DNA of 64,000 bases from Hyaloperonospora brassicae (Eukaryota > Oomycota > Peronosporomycetes > Peronosporales > Peronosporaceae), in the NCBI GenBank assembly GCA_947650285.1, contig CANTFL010000136.1, positions 310,001 through 374,000 of the forward strand, written 5' to 3'. This document shows positions 36,414 through 47,025 of this stretch, in pieces. The notes below the pieces were generated by a model. The model searched no databases and was not told where the DNA came from. It worked only from the letters and a program-made list of their open reading frames with translations. Numbering within the stretch: position 1 is the stretch's first letter; each line of letters opens with the position of its first letter. The translations under genes and the position numbers were made by a program.

Positions 36414-39105
36414 GACAGTCGATTTGCGAGGAGGTCTTTGTCGGCTTCTGATATGGAAATGAAGAGCTCCGGACGAGTCTCGAGTGACACGCCGACGGGG
36501 GGAGGGACGAGGCGGTGTGTTGCTGACCAATCAAATGAAGAAGACAGGTGCCGAGAGCGTCGGTCTCGACCAATCGCAGACGTTGCTGGGGGACGCGTGC
36601 TTGCGGGTCACACGAGTTGCACAATAGGGGGAAGAGGGGGGGGGGGGCAAAACGCGACGCTCCTGTGTGCGGTGCGTTGGACGTACTTAACGCCGCGCTG
36701 ACGTGTGGACCACGCATCGAATCGGGCAGACGATCGGACGATCGGACGTTTGTGTCGAGTCGCAGAGCATCATGTGCCCGTGTTGTGCTGTACCAGCGAA
36801 ATGGAACATGCAGCTGCAGGCGACAAGTTGAAGCTGCTAGCGTTGCAGCGGTATTCTTGCCGCTGATCTGCGCGTGCAGCGTGCGCTCTTTCGATGCGTG
36901 TGCTATGAATAATCCAGTGGCACTGAAGTGGTCGTGCGCTGAGAAAAACGAGTTTCGATGGCTACATGAGGTCGTGTGTGCGACTCTCGCCGGAGGTGCA
37001 GAGTTAGCAACGCAGCCTTTTGCCGCATGTCCAGCGAGTACTGCACTGGTTTTACTGACAGTAAATGGCCTGAAGTGTCGTTAGAGAAGCCGCAAAGCGG
37101 TAGAAGAAGATGCACACGAGCACATGGAGCGGTCTTCTTTCGATCGATTGCACTGATGCTCGTGTCTGCTCGGGCATACACTGACGTTGCACGCGGCAGA
37201 TACCACGCGACTGCTCGAACGCAACTGATCGTTGATCATGCCTTGCAACAGCAGTTGGCCTGCGAGAGATGTCTATGGTCTCGCAGCGCATACGCGGTGA
37301 GATCGCTGCGCTCTTGTGTACGCTCTTGGAGTTGCAATAGCGCTGCAATCTAGTGATCTACCGCGCAAGTCATAACAGCAGCACCCTCCTCGCGCTCAAT
37401 GAAAGCGTCTCTTGTGTCCGAAACTCTGCTCGTTGTTGCTGTCCACATCGAGAACTATGTGAGCGTGCGTGGCTGTTGCTTTGTTCACGTGCGGTACATT
37501 CTAATGTTACGAGCAAACCAGACCCTGTTGCAGCATGCATTGTACTTTGCGTAGACGCACGTCAAGTGTGGAGAAGCAGAGTTTACTTACGCAGTGAGAT
37601 AGTCGTTTTCACGAGACTTTACATAACTCTGCATGTAAATTGACACTATCGTCAATGACGATCGGTATTGTGTCCGAAAGACCAAGACTACGATCGACGC
37701 GTCTATCGACCGGCGCATTTCAGTCGGTCAATTGGCTTTGTAGATGTTGCCAACCCACGCTCGCCGCCGCCATCATCATCATCTGCACTTTACAGATGAT
37801 AGTGGCAATAGCGCCATCAAGAGGTCGAGAGGATGCCGGCATCCGCCGACTCAATCGCATGTCGTCGTGTTGGTGAAAGAGGCAAAGCTTTGACATTGAA
37901 GTCGTAAGGCACACTATTTAGTCTTTGTCATGTGGTCTGAATTTTGCCAAAGCCGTTGTTGTGCAAGGCTTGATAGTCTCACATTGAATGATCATCGCTA
38001 CCGCATGTCACGGATGACCAAAAGCTTGCCAAACACGTGTCAAACCTATCCAGGAGCCCAGAGGTAAAAAAGCCTTGTCAGCAGACTGAATATAGGTTAT
38101 CACGGAGTCAGTCGTTTTCCCTGTTCTGTCTGTTTTGACTTTGTGTCGCAGTGACATTCCTTTTCCGTGCTATGATCTGCTTGTTGACCCATTCATGTGC
38201 TTTGCCTTATGCAAACGACGCCACTGCTTTGGTTCCCGACACCAGAATGGCGACAGCAGTCAGAACGATCCATTTCGACACACATTGACACTATTGTTTC
38301 CCTCGCATTAATCCAGGCGTCGCCGTATTTGTTGTCAGCCTAAGCCTTTAACCTCACACAGCCTCTCCCCTATCATCGACTTCGGCGCGCTCATCATAAG
38401 TACATACCCGCAAACGTCGTGCAGCAATTGCCTCATTGTCAGCACTTGACGCACAGTTTTGCAACCGAACAGCCTTGACAATTGCTGTATGCGTGAGAGA
38501 TTACAATGACGTGAAGTTATTTCTCGCTTCATGCATAGTCATTTGAAAACTTGTTCAAATCTATGTATGTATGTACGTACGTATGAATGTATGAATGAAT
38601 GTATGTGTGTTTGTCTATGCTTCTCTCTATTATTTTTTATCTATCTACCTATTGATCTATCTATCGATCTACGTCGCTTTGTAAAGTAACCCAAATTGCG
38701 ACACAATGTCACCACATTGTCACCATGTCCCACGCTCGCATTTCGCAATGTAGCAACAACGTCTTGAGGGCAACTCATTTCCTTCATGCTCGTAATTCGT
38801 GTGCAACGCACGATAATCGCTCCGTCCCGTCCTCTTCATTGGCTGAAAACAAGCTTCCACTTGTCTCCCCCCACCCCCACGTCAGCATTCGATCGTTTTC
38901 CCGCGCTACAATTCGACAACCAAATGCGACAAACCAAGAGTGTACCCCATCGAGTACCCCGTCGTCGAGCGTTCTCACTAAGTACGATCGCCACGCCCCG
39001 GCCGCTCATCTCGTCAGTGCGTACGACTCGGAGCGAGAGGAGAGAGGAGAGCGAGCGCGCGAGAGACAGAGACAACGCGCAGAAGCCGCTGCCCCGTGTG
39101 TCGTC
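36414..39105. other. Intergenic region between ISCU and the HECT ligase
   Basis: Contains a G12 run at 36636-36647, a (TATG)n-like microsatellite at about 38562-38612 followed by GATCTATC repeats to about 38672, and otherwise short frames with no motif. The frame of the HECT gene stays open to an ATG at 38725, but the extra 127 codons look like a non-coding leader read through (Ser/Arg/Thr-rich, no motif). Confidence 0.5.
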
Positions 39106-41368
39106 ATGGACGACCTGTCGTCCGTCGGGGGAGCGCTGGTCGGCGCCGGTGTCTGTGTGCTGCTCCTCTTTGGAGCGATTGTGGTCTGCGCGAGCTATTG
39201 CCAGCGACTGGACAGCGACGACGGGGCAATCGACTCGTTGGACCTGCGCAGTCTGCAGCTGCGCGAGGACCTCGTGGACACTGTGCTGGACGCAGGCCAC
39301 AGCGAGTGGCAGTGCCTCGTGTGCGCGCACATGAACCACCCGAACCACGAGCTGTGTCTGCTCTGCGGCACGTCGGCCGAGCTCTCGACGATGGAGGAGA
39401 CGGTGGAAGACCCGCACACGCGCACGAGGACGCGGCGCTGGGCCCGGAGCACGTTCCTGGGCACGGACAGCAGCCGCCGGCTGCTGAGCTCGACGCTGCT
39501 GGAGGACGTGGGGACCGGTACAGACGTCCACGTTGTGGCCCGAGGCGACGCAGTAGGTCCGACGACGACAAGGGCTGCGTCACGTGCGCTGCAGAAAGCC
39601 AAGACGATGCCGCTGGCGCGCAGCGAGTTGTCGTCGTCGTCGTCGTATGATGACGTGATCCAGGAGCTGGAAGCGATCATCGGCATGCGACAACGCGCGT
39701 TGCGGTACAGGCGGCTGAACGAGATGCAGCTGAACCAGAAGCAGCGAGGCGCGAGTCGAAGGAGACTGTGGCAGCGCGTGCGAGTGCCGAACGGCGGCTT
39801 TGTGTGGGTCCGGACAGTAGAGCCTGCATGTCTCCGACCAGGCTCGACGAATGCAGACTCGTTTGTACAGAAGCTACGGAATAGCTCGTTCTTGTTCAAG
39901 AACCCACTGGCCAAACACTTGCGCGAGGATTTGGCCGAACAGCTGCGTCGAAAGAATGCAGCGTCGATGGGCTTTTTCACGGAGCTCAATGCGTCGGGTA
40001 CTGCAGTAGCGTATCGAAAGACAGACGCGATTGCGCTGGACATCGATACGAAGGGCGATAGCAGGGAGCCGTTGGTGGATTTTGAAGGTGCACTGGCAAT
40101 GACGTGGAGAGAGAAGAAGCGGTGGTTCCTCAAGCAGATAACAACTCTTTCCGTGCAGTATACTAAATCCATGCACAAAATCGACGTACGACGCTGTGCG
40201 ATCTTGGACGACGCCGTCCCGCAGTTGGCTGGAGATGGAGTCGACATGTCGAGGATGCAGGAGCACTTGAATATTGGTTTTATCGGAGAGCCAGCTTTGG
40301 ATGCTGGCGGCGTGCTGCGCGAGTGGTTTGGACTTGTGTGCCAAGAGCTTTTTAGTGCCGAACGAGGCCTCTTTGTCACGACGCATGCAGAAGACTGTAG
40401 TTACTGGATCAACCCAGAGTCGGCCAAGTGTGTGCCGGAAGGGCAAGACCATTTGTTGTACTTCAAGTTCGCTGGTCGACTTCTTGGCAAGGCTATTTTA
40501 GATGGTCTTGTTCTTGAAGTGAGTATGTCACTGCCGTTGCTAAAGCACCTTCTAGGCGTTCCCATCACTTTTTCTGACCTGGAGTTTCTGGACGAAGAGC
40601 TGTATAAGCACTTGAGCTGGGTGCGCGACAACAATCATGTGGATGCGCTGTGTATCACGTTCAGCATTCAGACGCCTTTAGGCGAGACTGTGGAGCTGAA
40701 ACCTGGTGGAAGTAACATTGATGTGACCGACGAAAACAAGATGGACTATTTATCGCTGGTACTGCGATACCGCATGTTGGACAGCGTAGCTGGGCAGCTC
40801 ACAGCACTGCTCAAGGGGCTGTACGAGGTCATTCCGAAGTCTCTGCTTACTATCTTCGACTACCAGGAGCTAGACTTCTACCTCAGTGGGTTGCCCACGC
40901 TAAACGTGACTGATTGGCAAAAGAACTCGCGCGTTCGACATGCGGCCGAAGACAGTGATTCAGATGGAATCGGGCGAGAGGTGGAGGTCATCCAGTGGTT
41001 TTGGGATGTATTGGCATCGTTCACCGACGATCAGCGCGCCCGTCTTTTGCAGTTCACTACAGGCTGCTCGCGCGTACCTGTAGAAGGCTTCAGAGCGCTC
41101 ACGAGCGCAAGTGGCATCGTCCATCCATTCACACTGCAGATGGTTCCTCTAGGGACGCCGCCGCTTGGAATGTGCCCACGCGCACACACCTGTTTCAACC
41201 GCATCGACTTGCCGGTGTATGAGAGTAAAGAGGATCTCCGATCATATCTGTCGCTCGTACGTGCTGTCAGCAGTGGATATCTTTGCTACCGAGTCTCACG
41301 ATGTCGCTCTTGTGTGTGTGTTTCTGCAGGTGATACAAATGGAGATCACGGGCTTTGGTTTTGAGTAA
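39106..41368 (+). CDS. Membrane-anchored HECT-type E3 ubiquitin ligase with RanBP2 zinc finger
   Basis: Two exons, 39106-41256 and 41330-41368, with a 73-bp intron (gtacgt...tttctgcag), giving 729 residues. Residues 9-32 form one hydrophobic transmembrane segment (LVGAGVCVLLLFG...). A RanBP2-type zinc finger follows with C70, C73, C84 and C87 (WQCLVC...CLLCG), a fold that often binds ubiquitin. The HECT domain fills the C-terminal half (DAGGVLREWF, FAGRLLGKAI, QWFWDVL) with catalytic C696 in HTCFNRIDLP. The last 12 residues, VIQMEITGFGFE, come from exon 2; without splicing the protein would end in unrelated residues. The start at 39106 is preferred over 38725 because the upstream codons show no conserved feature. 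It likely ubiquitinates proteins at a membrane, site unknown. Confidence 0.93.
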
Positions 41369-42494
41369 CATAGCCGTGGGCAAGCGTTGACTCGTGGAGT
41401 ATGTAAATAATGAATTTGGGCGAGGAATATGTGAATATGGATGCTCAGTGAGTTTTGGAAGCACGGCACTGCGAGTGAGTGGTGGCTGTCTCTTCGTGAC
41501 GATAAATTGGTGCTACAGAATGGTGCAGCTCGCACGGCTCGTATACGGTATGGCAACGTTGTGGAGTGGTTGGATAGGCTTGTGTACAAGCTACAATGGC
41601 ACGCCTGACGGAGGGACGATAAAGTGAGAAATGACCGCTGCATAGCGGAGGCGACGACGATGATGATGATGGTATCGCTGAACGGAAGCATTTGCATTGA
41701 TTGCCGACACCCGTGGACAACTGGTCGAAGACGAAACGCGTGTCAAAAAGATTGCCAGCGTAGTTGACGAAGCGCACGAATGGGCAGAAGGCCTTTGTTC
41801 ATACCGCTGGTCCACAGGTGCTTTTGCCACGTTGCAAGACTTTGGAGTAGCTGTTTCAGTACCCAATGCATCTGGTTATGCGGCCTCTTTTCCGCTCAAG
41901 TTACATGCCGCTGAGGTAGTTCTCGCTCGAGCTAAGCACTGATCCGATGAACGGACGACATGTCAACGGCGTATTGGTATCGCTCTTTTCGACAAAGAGC
42001 TGCGTCCAGAGCAGCACAATGGCTACTATTAGACAATGAAGGGCTGCTTGTGGCAACACTAGCAGGGAGCAAGGATGCAGCACAAATTGTTGTCCGACAC
42101 TTCGCACCAGTGTGGCAGACAACGTGCTAGCAATGCGGTTGGAATGGACGTCCAATTCGTAGCGTACTGATTTGTGACTCGCAGCTAGGTTCGACCCAAA
42201 CGCGTTGGACGCGCACATGAAAGCAGTGTCTAGTCTACCAGCGCGCTTTTTAAACAAAGCACAAGAATCGAGGCAGACACCAATAGACGTAACTTATATT
42301 GCGCTGTTCGATTCGTCCCCACAATAATTGCCTTCGCGGCACGCATCTCCCCCTGCAATACCAACACGAACAACACATGATCCAATAGAATACCGGTATT
42401 ACGCGCACGACGCGACATGCTCGCCCGACCGTCACGGTATTTGACCCTAATTTACTGATTCGCCACAACAATACCGGTATTCCATCGCCCGCAC
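41369..42494. other. Intergenic region with a small unassigned ORF and a palindrome pair
   Basis: An 81-codon plus-strand frame at 41697-41942 (helical, ETRVKKIASVVDEAHEWAEG) is protein-like but matches nothing I know. Near the right end lie two copies of a 12-bp palindrome (see separate entry). Nothing else recognised. Confidence 0.4.
42389..42481. promoter_or_regulatory. Duplicated 12-bp palindrome AATACCGGTATT upstream of the 42495 gene
   Basis: Exact copies at 42389-42400 and 42470-42481, the second ending 13 bp before the start codon. Both are perfect inverted repeats, as expected for a dimeric transcription-factor site. Function is inference from position and duplication. Confidence 0.45.
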
Positions 42495-43865
42495 ATGTCG
42501 GATCGCAAACGTCAGCGGGTCGACGCCGCCGCCCGTCGTCTCCAGCTCTGTGCGGACGACCTCCGCCACATGAGCTCGTCGCTAGCATCCTGTCAGTTCC
42601 GCCAGCCGTCTGCGCACACGTCGATACCTCTACCGGCGTCCAGGTCCGCTCCAAAGCCACGCAAGGCGTCAATACCCAAGCCAAGTTCTCCTTGTTCATT
42701 GTCGCTCTATTCGGTCGTCTCTAGCGCGACTTACGCCGCGAAAACGAGTGCGTCTGAGCACGAGAAGACGTGGCAGATGACTCTGCATCGACTGGGACTG
42801 GAGATACTCGAGAAAACGGGATCCCGCGAAGCGCTCGAGCGCGGGGAGCGTCTCACGCGCAGGTTCGAAGCGCTGTCCGACTCGGTGCAGCTCTGTCAGG
42901 AGAAACTGAAACGTGTGGGCGACGACGTGGCGCTGCAGGATCGAGTCGAGAAGCAGTTAGCACAAGAGGAGGAGGCCTGGGAGCAGCAGATGCAGGTCAG
43001 GGAGCAGCGCGTCGCCGAGCGTGAGGTGGAGCTCCAGGCGCTCAAAGAGGAAAATGCTGCCGCAGCTGCTGGTACTACCGGAGGAGAGAACGATACAGAA
43101 AAAGAAGAGGGAGATGACGATGATGAGGATGGTGATGATGGCGATGATGGAGACGAGGTACTGGACGAGGTGCAGGACCAGGACGAGCAGGTGAAACTGG
43201 CCGAGCTTGCAGAGCTGAGAGAAGCGCTGGCTCTTCGTCTGGAAGAGAAGAGGGACATTGAGGCTGCTGTCTCTTCGTTGCAGAGGAAAAAAGCGAGACG
43301 CAGTGCCGCTGTTGCGGAGCACAAGAGCAAGGGGCGAGGGCAAAGTATCGACGTTGAGGCAGAAGTTGCGGCGGCGGCGAGGGAACAGGTGCTTCGGGAG
43401 TTGAGAGAGGAAAAAGAGATGCTGCAGCGCGAGATCATTGCAGCCGAGGAGATGGAAGAACGCATGGACGAAAATGTGCGGGATCTGCCTGCGCTGAAAG
43501 AAGAGCTGGCAGAAGTGAAGCGAAAGAAAGCAGAGGTACAGACCTGCGTGGACTCGTTGAGACTGGAGCTGGCACGCCAGAAACGGAAAATGCGATACAT
43601 GGTTGATGTGCAGCTCTTGACGGCGCGCGACACGAATCCACCGACGCTGCGGGAAGAAGCAGTGTTGTTGCATTTGTTGTACGAACACGAAGGCGAGATG
43701 GGAGTGAACGAGCTGAAGCAGGAAGCCAGCAAGTTGCTTGAGGATCATGGCAAGCCAAATGGAAACGGGGTAGTAATTCGCGCACTCTACTCGCTGGTGG
43801 CGAACGGCCTGGTGCAGATCGATCGGTCGCACGGCAATGGTCTCGTCACCCTTCTGCTGGTCTAA
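42495..43865 (+). CDS. Coiled-coil protein with predicted C-terminal winged helix, function unknown
   Basis: 456 residues in one exon. Residues 1-15 are basic (SDRKRQR, a possible nuclear signal). From about 90 onward the chain is almost entirely heptad-like coiled coil, interrupted near 195-235 by a very acidic Asp/Glu stretch (GDDDDEDGDDGDDGDE). The last approximately 75 residues change character: helices LREEAVLLHLLYEHEG, GVNELKQEASKLL and VIRALYSLVANGLVQI followed by a beta-hairpin-like SHGNGLVTLLLV, the pattern of a winged-helix domain. Such coiled-coil plus winged-helix architecture occurs in kinetochore and DNA-associated scaffold proteins, but I cannot assign a family. Two AATACCGGTATT palindromes precede it. 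Confidence 0.8.
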   Translation: MSDRKRQRVDAAARRLQLCADDLRHMSSSLASCQFRQPSAHTSIPLPASRSAPKPRKASIPKPSSPCSLSLYSVVSSATYAAKTSASEHEKTWQMTLHRLGLEILEKTGSREALERGERLTRRFEALSDSVQLCQEKLKRVGDDVALQDRVEKQLAQEEEAWEQQMQVREQRVAEREVELQALKEENAAAAAGTTGGENDTEKEEGDDDDEDGDDGDDGDEVLDEVQDQDEQVKLAELAELREALALRLEEKRDIEAAVSSLQRKKARRSAAVAEHKSKGRGQSIDVEAEVAAAAREQVLRELREEKEMLQREIIAAEEMEERMDENVRDLPALKEELAEVKRKKAEVQTCVDSLRLELARQKRKMRYMVDVQLLTARDTNPPTLREEAVLLHLLYEHEGEMGVNELKQEASKLLEDHGKPNGNGVVIRALYSLVANGLVQIDRSHGNGLVTLLLV

Positions 43866-45058
43866 CGTGGCGCTAAGAAGCAAAACACGTACGTACGTAT
43901 CCGAGATTTTCGGTTTTGAACTACAGGGAAGCGCCGTCCGTCCAACTTGTTGAACCACTGCTGCATCCATTGTCCACGTCATTAGTGTAGCCAGTCGCTC
44001 GTACTTGAGACGCCCAGGAGTTTTGCAAGGTTCGATCTCATGGACAACAATCGAAGTAGCTCACCGGCGGCGCTTTTCGAGTGAGGCAGAGTGCATATCT
44101 GGCACCATACTTGGTTCTACCTTGATGCGCACGTGAAACGTGGGCCGGATCGTGCCAACATAAGTGGTCTTGAAAGGCGTTTGTAACCTGGCGCGACAAT
44201 GCGCATATCTGCTGCAGAAAAACTAGACGCTGTCTGACGCCACGTAAGCCTTTGCACGATCGTGCTGCAATATGAAGCGACGGAGAGCGCACATGAACAG
44301 GACCGTCGTGGCATCGTCGTGGAAGATGTCACTGTCAGTAGGCACATCGAGTCAAGGCATGTCCACTCTACAACTGCAGTCACGGTAGTGCCGGTACACG
44401 CCACAAGTTGTACAGTTTTGACCAACCTCGCGATGATGGCCGTCAAATCTTTCGACTTGACATGGTCAGCAGTGGTTCAGCCGAACGAAGTTGCTGCAGT
44501 ACGTCTAATGATGGAGGCCAAGTGACTATCCTTCTAACTTAGCAAGCGGAGTTGCAGATCATCGGTACAGCACCATGGGTCGTGCCAGTATGCTTGCCGT
44601 CTCGCCCTAGACACAAGGAGGCTCGGTCGTACGCATGGGTTGTGCTCCAATTTCCTCCTCGCCAAAAGCAAAGCGTTTTCATCATTATTGGTGGCACATA
44701 CGCAGCGACATACGCTAGCAGCCAGATAGACGTCAACCCCGTTGCGAAAGCACGTCTGCACTGAGAATAGATTATCCGATCCGCCATCATATACCACAGC
44801 AAGCGACGTCGATTTCGCAGCTTAGATCGAGTACAACTGGTCCGGCTAAAGCTTCCTGCATAGCATATGGCAGGCACAGGCGCGATGACAAGTGAGTTCA
44901 TCAGGAAGGAGCAAACCATGCCAGCCGAACCGGTGCACTATAGAAATACTCCGCCAGTACGAATGCTGTCAGCCTGGGTGCTGTAGCCTTAATGAGGTTT
45001 AGCTTCGTCTTCATGAATCAAAGTCATACGCATGAGCTTGATGGTCAACGAAATATGC
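43866..45058. other. Intergenic region between convergent genes
   Basis: Lies between the 3' ends of the coiled-coil gene (+) and the sugar kinase (-). Contains ACGTACGTACG at about 43889 and short frames on both strands; an 87-codon plus frame at 44262-44525 has no recognisable motif. No gene supported. Confidence 0.5.
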
Positions 45059-46425
45059 TCAACAATATCTGATGGAGCCCTCTGGCGTCCATCTACCGCC
45101 TGGGTCGTCGGAGTCACCAGTGGTCTCTAAAACATTCCTCCACTCCAAGACTTTGCTCGAAGGAAGCTCGAATCCACGCTGCGAGCACTTCAGAGTAGCT
45201 ACGTCACACGCTATCTGCAGAACGACATGGAGCGGAGCATTGCGACGAGACAATCCCGCAAGAGCTGCCCCGATGAAAGAATCTCCTGCTCCGCTAGATT
45301 CCACCACGCGGTCGAGTCGGGCAGTAGAAAGATGATGTACCGTTGAACCAGACATGTCGAGATAGTACACACCCTCTGAGCCCCAAGGGCATATGAAGGC
45401 GTTTACCCACGAATTCCAGTTCTCGTCCCATTCCTGATTCTGAATGCGTTCGAAAAACTCGCTTGCGCTCGATATGTGCATATTGGTACGAAGGTAGTCC
45501 CTCGACACGAACACGTATTCCGCCAACGACGCCAGTCTGCGAACAGAACCATATCGGACACACCTCTCTCAGACCAGCTTGGACAATGGGCCGCCCACCA
45601 TACATGCTACCAGTCCCAAACATATGTACGTACGTTTTGGCAAGACTCCATGGGTATCTTGGAAATTCAATCTCAACCGAGATCTTCGCGCGCGGTGCAG
45701 TGTTTCGGATATGCAGCATCATCTGCCTCACAATGTCCATGTTTCGTCCCTCGAAATGAAACCACACGGGCGCATTTGCATCGTGTCGGATCTCCGTCAT
45801 GTACCCCTCGACTTGTCGCGCAAATGCTTCACACGTGAGTTCGGCAATTGTGCGCGAGTGTACAATCGTGCGCGATCCCGATGCTTGACTCGAAACAATG
45901 TACTACGGAATAGCACGCATTACAAAACCGATACAGGCACGAGACCAGTCTTGCACAAGTTCGAGTGACCGACCAGCAGTGACATACCGATACGGGCATG
46001 CTACCTTCTTTTTCAATGACTGCTAACGAACAGTCCACATTGAATGCAGCCAAGTCGGCATGGATGAACTTGGCATCACTGTCTTTGTCCGGGTCGGTCG
46101 AAGTACTTAGCCATCGACAGCGGCCGCCGAGTTGGGAGCAAATTACCTGCGAACCCAAATAATACCATTTGACCCAGCACAAAGGTTTGAGCAAAAACAG
46201 GATCTGACGGATGCGATACAAGTACCAGAGCGCTCGCAGCGTTGCCGCCTCGGCACTTGTAAGTTGCCAAGGACCGCGCCTTCGAGTCCTCTATAAACAC
46301 AAAGTTAGCTGGTTGTTGGTTGCGTCGGCCATCTGTTGCAAGCAGATAAACGGACCTTCAGGGTACACGGCCACTTCGTGGACCACGTCGATGGCGGCAG
46401 TTCCAACAGCAATCACTTCCATCAT
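45059..46425 (-). CDS. PfkB-family sugar kinase, ketohexokinase-like
   Basis: Five exons on the minus strand: 46425-46356, 46290-46226, 46146-45988, 45902-45634 and 45536-45059 (346 codons, all phases consistent, GT-AG ends). Placing these splice sites by the PfkB fold gives segment lengths equal to human ketohexokinase around GGNAASALVICSQLGG and MPVSYIVSSQASGSRTIVHS. Motifs: IAVGTAAIDVV at the N-terminus, the glycine-rich GGNAAS substrate loop, VWFHFEGRN, VEIEFPR, CPWGSEGVY, and the anion-hole/catalytic box SSGAGDSF containing the base Asp. In most family members the box starts DT; here it is ES. Predicted reaction: ATP-dependent phosphorylation of a ketose such as fructose at C1, though related kinases use other sugars. 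The exon-2 donor could be 6 bp further on (gtatcg), adding two residues. Confidence 0.88.
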
Positions 46426-47025
46426 TCGAGCTGTTGACCGGTACTGCTTTGAAAGGCGCGGGCAAAGAAAATGTCGGGATATCTTCAGCATACGCTTTCG
46501 TTTTGTATTGGTCACAATCCGGTTTTGCTTGCATGCCGAAATACATACAAGGTCTCACACCGGCTGCGCTGACGAGCTTTACAAGCAAAAACTGCTGCTT
46601 TGTTTACGACATGCACACCATGGCGCTTCCTGTTGAACTCACGTGCTTGCTCTCGCTTCGCTGATGCGACACCAGGGATAAGCACCCACGTTGAACCTTC
46701 CCTAATGATGCGAGACGGTGGCTTCGTCCGGCTCTCCTCGCAACGCTTGCCGGTCGATAAACGCACCCCAGACTCGACTACTGCTTTCTTGGCCACCTTC
46801 TCCATACCGCGGTGGCCGTCATTGTGCATGTACGTTGCTCGAGCTCGAGCATTTTGTTCAGGCTCGCCAAGACTGAGCTCCGCCTGAACAGAATACTGCA
46901 AAGCGACGAGTGGGGATATACTCACATACCTTCGTATCGACATGAGCTTGAACCGGAAGCTCAAACATCGTGACTTGATGGCCCAAAACGCGTACTTCGA
47001 ATAACCGTAAGCATCCTGATCCGTG
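46426..47025. other. Gap between sugar kinase and ATR with an unassigned minus-strand frame
   Basis: From an ATG at 46943 the minus strand is open past 46640 (LGEPEQNARARATYMHNDGH, REGSTWVLIPG) with a strong donor gtgagt at about 46640. A downstream frame reads VSAAGVRPCMYFGMQAKPD around 46550. These could be exons of a small unidentified gene or the remnant of another copy of a neighbour. I do not recognise the protein. Confidence 0.35.

Noticed and set aside
38562..38672. CRISPR-like or tandem-repeat array
   Set aside because: Simple TATG and GATC/TATC microsatellites without spacers; a eukaryotic genome context.
38725..39105. Upstream extension of the HECT ligase to an ATG at 38725
   Set aside because: The 127 extra codons show no motif and biased Ser/Arg/Thr content; the ATG at 39106 directly precedes the hydrophobic anchor.
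39195..40379. 394-codon minus-strand frame opposite the HECT gene
   Set aside because: Antisense shadow; the plus strand has clear domains.
42896..43982. Long minus-strand frames (278 and 341 codons) opposite the coiled-coil gene
   Set aside because: Ser/Leu/Phe-rich antisense shadows of Glu/Lys-rich coiled-coil coding DNA.
44262..44525. Small gene between the coiled-coil gene and the sugar kinase
   Set aside because: 87 codons with no motif and competing frames on the other strand; not enough support.
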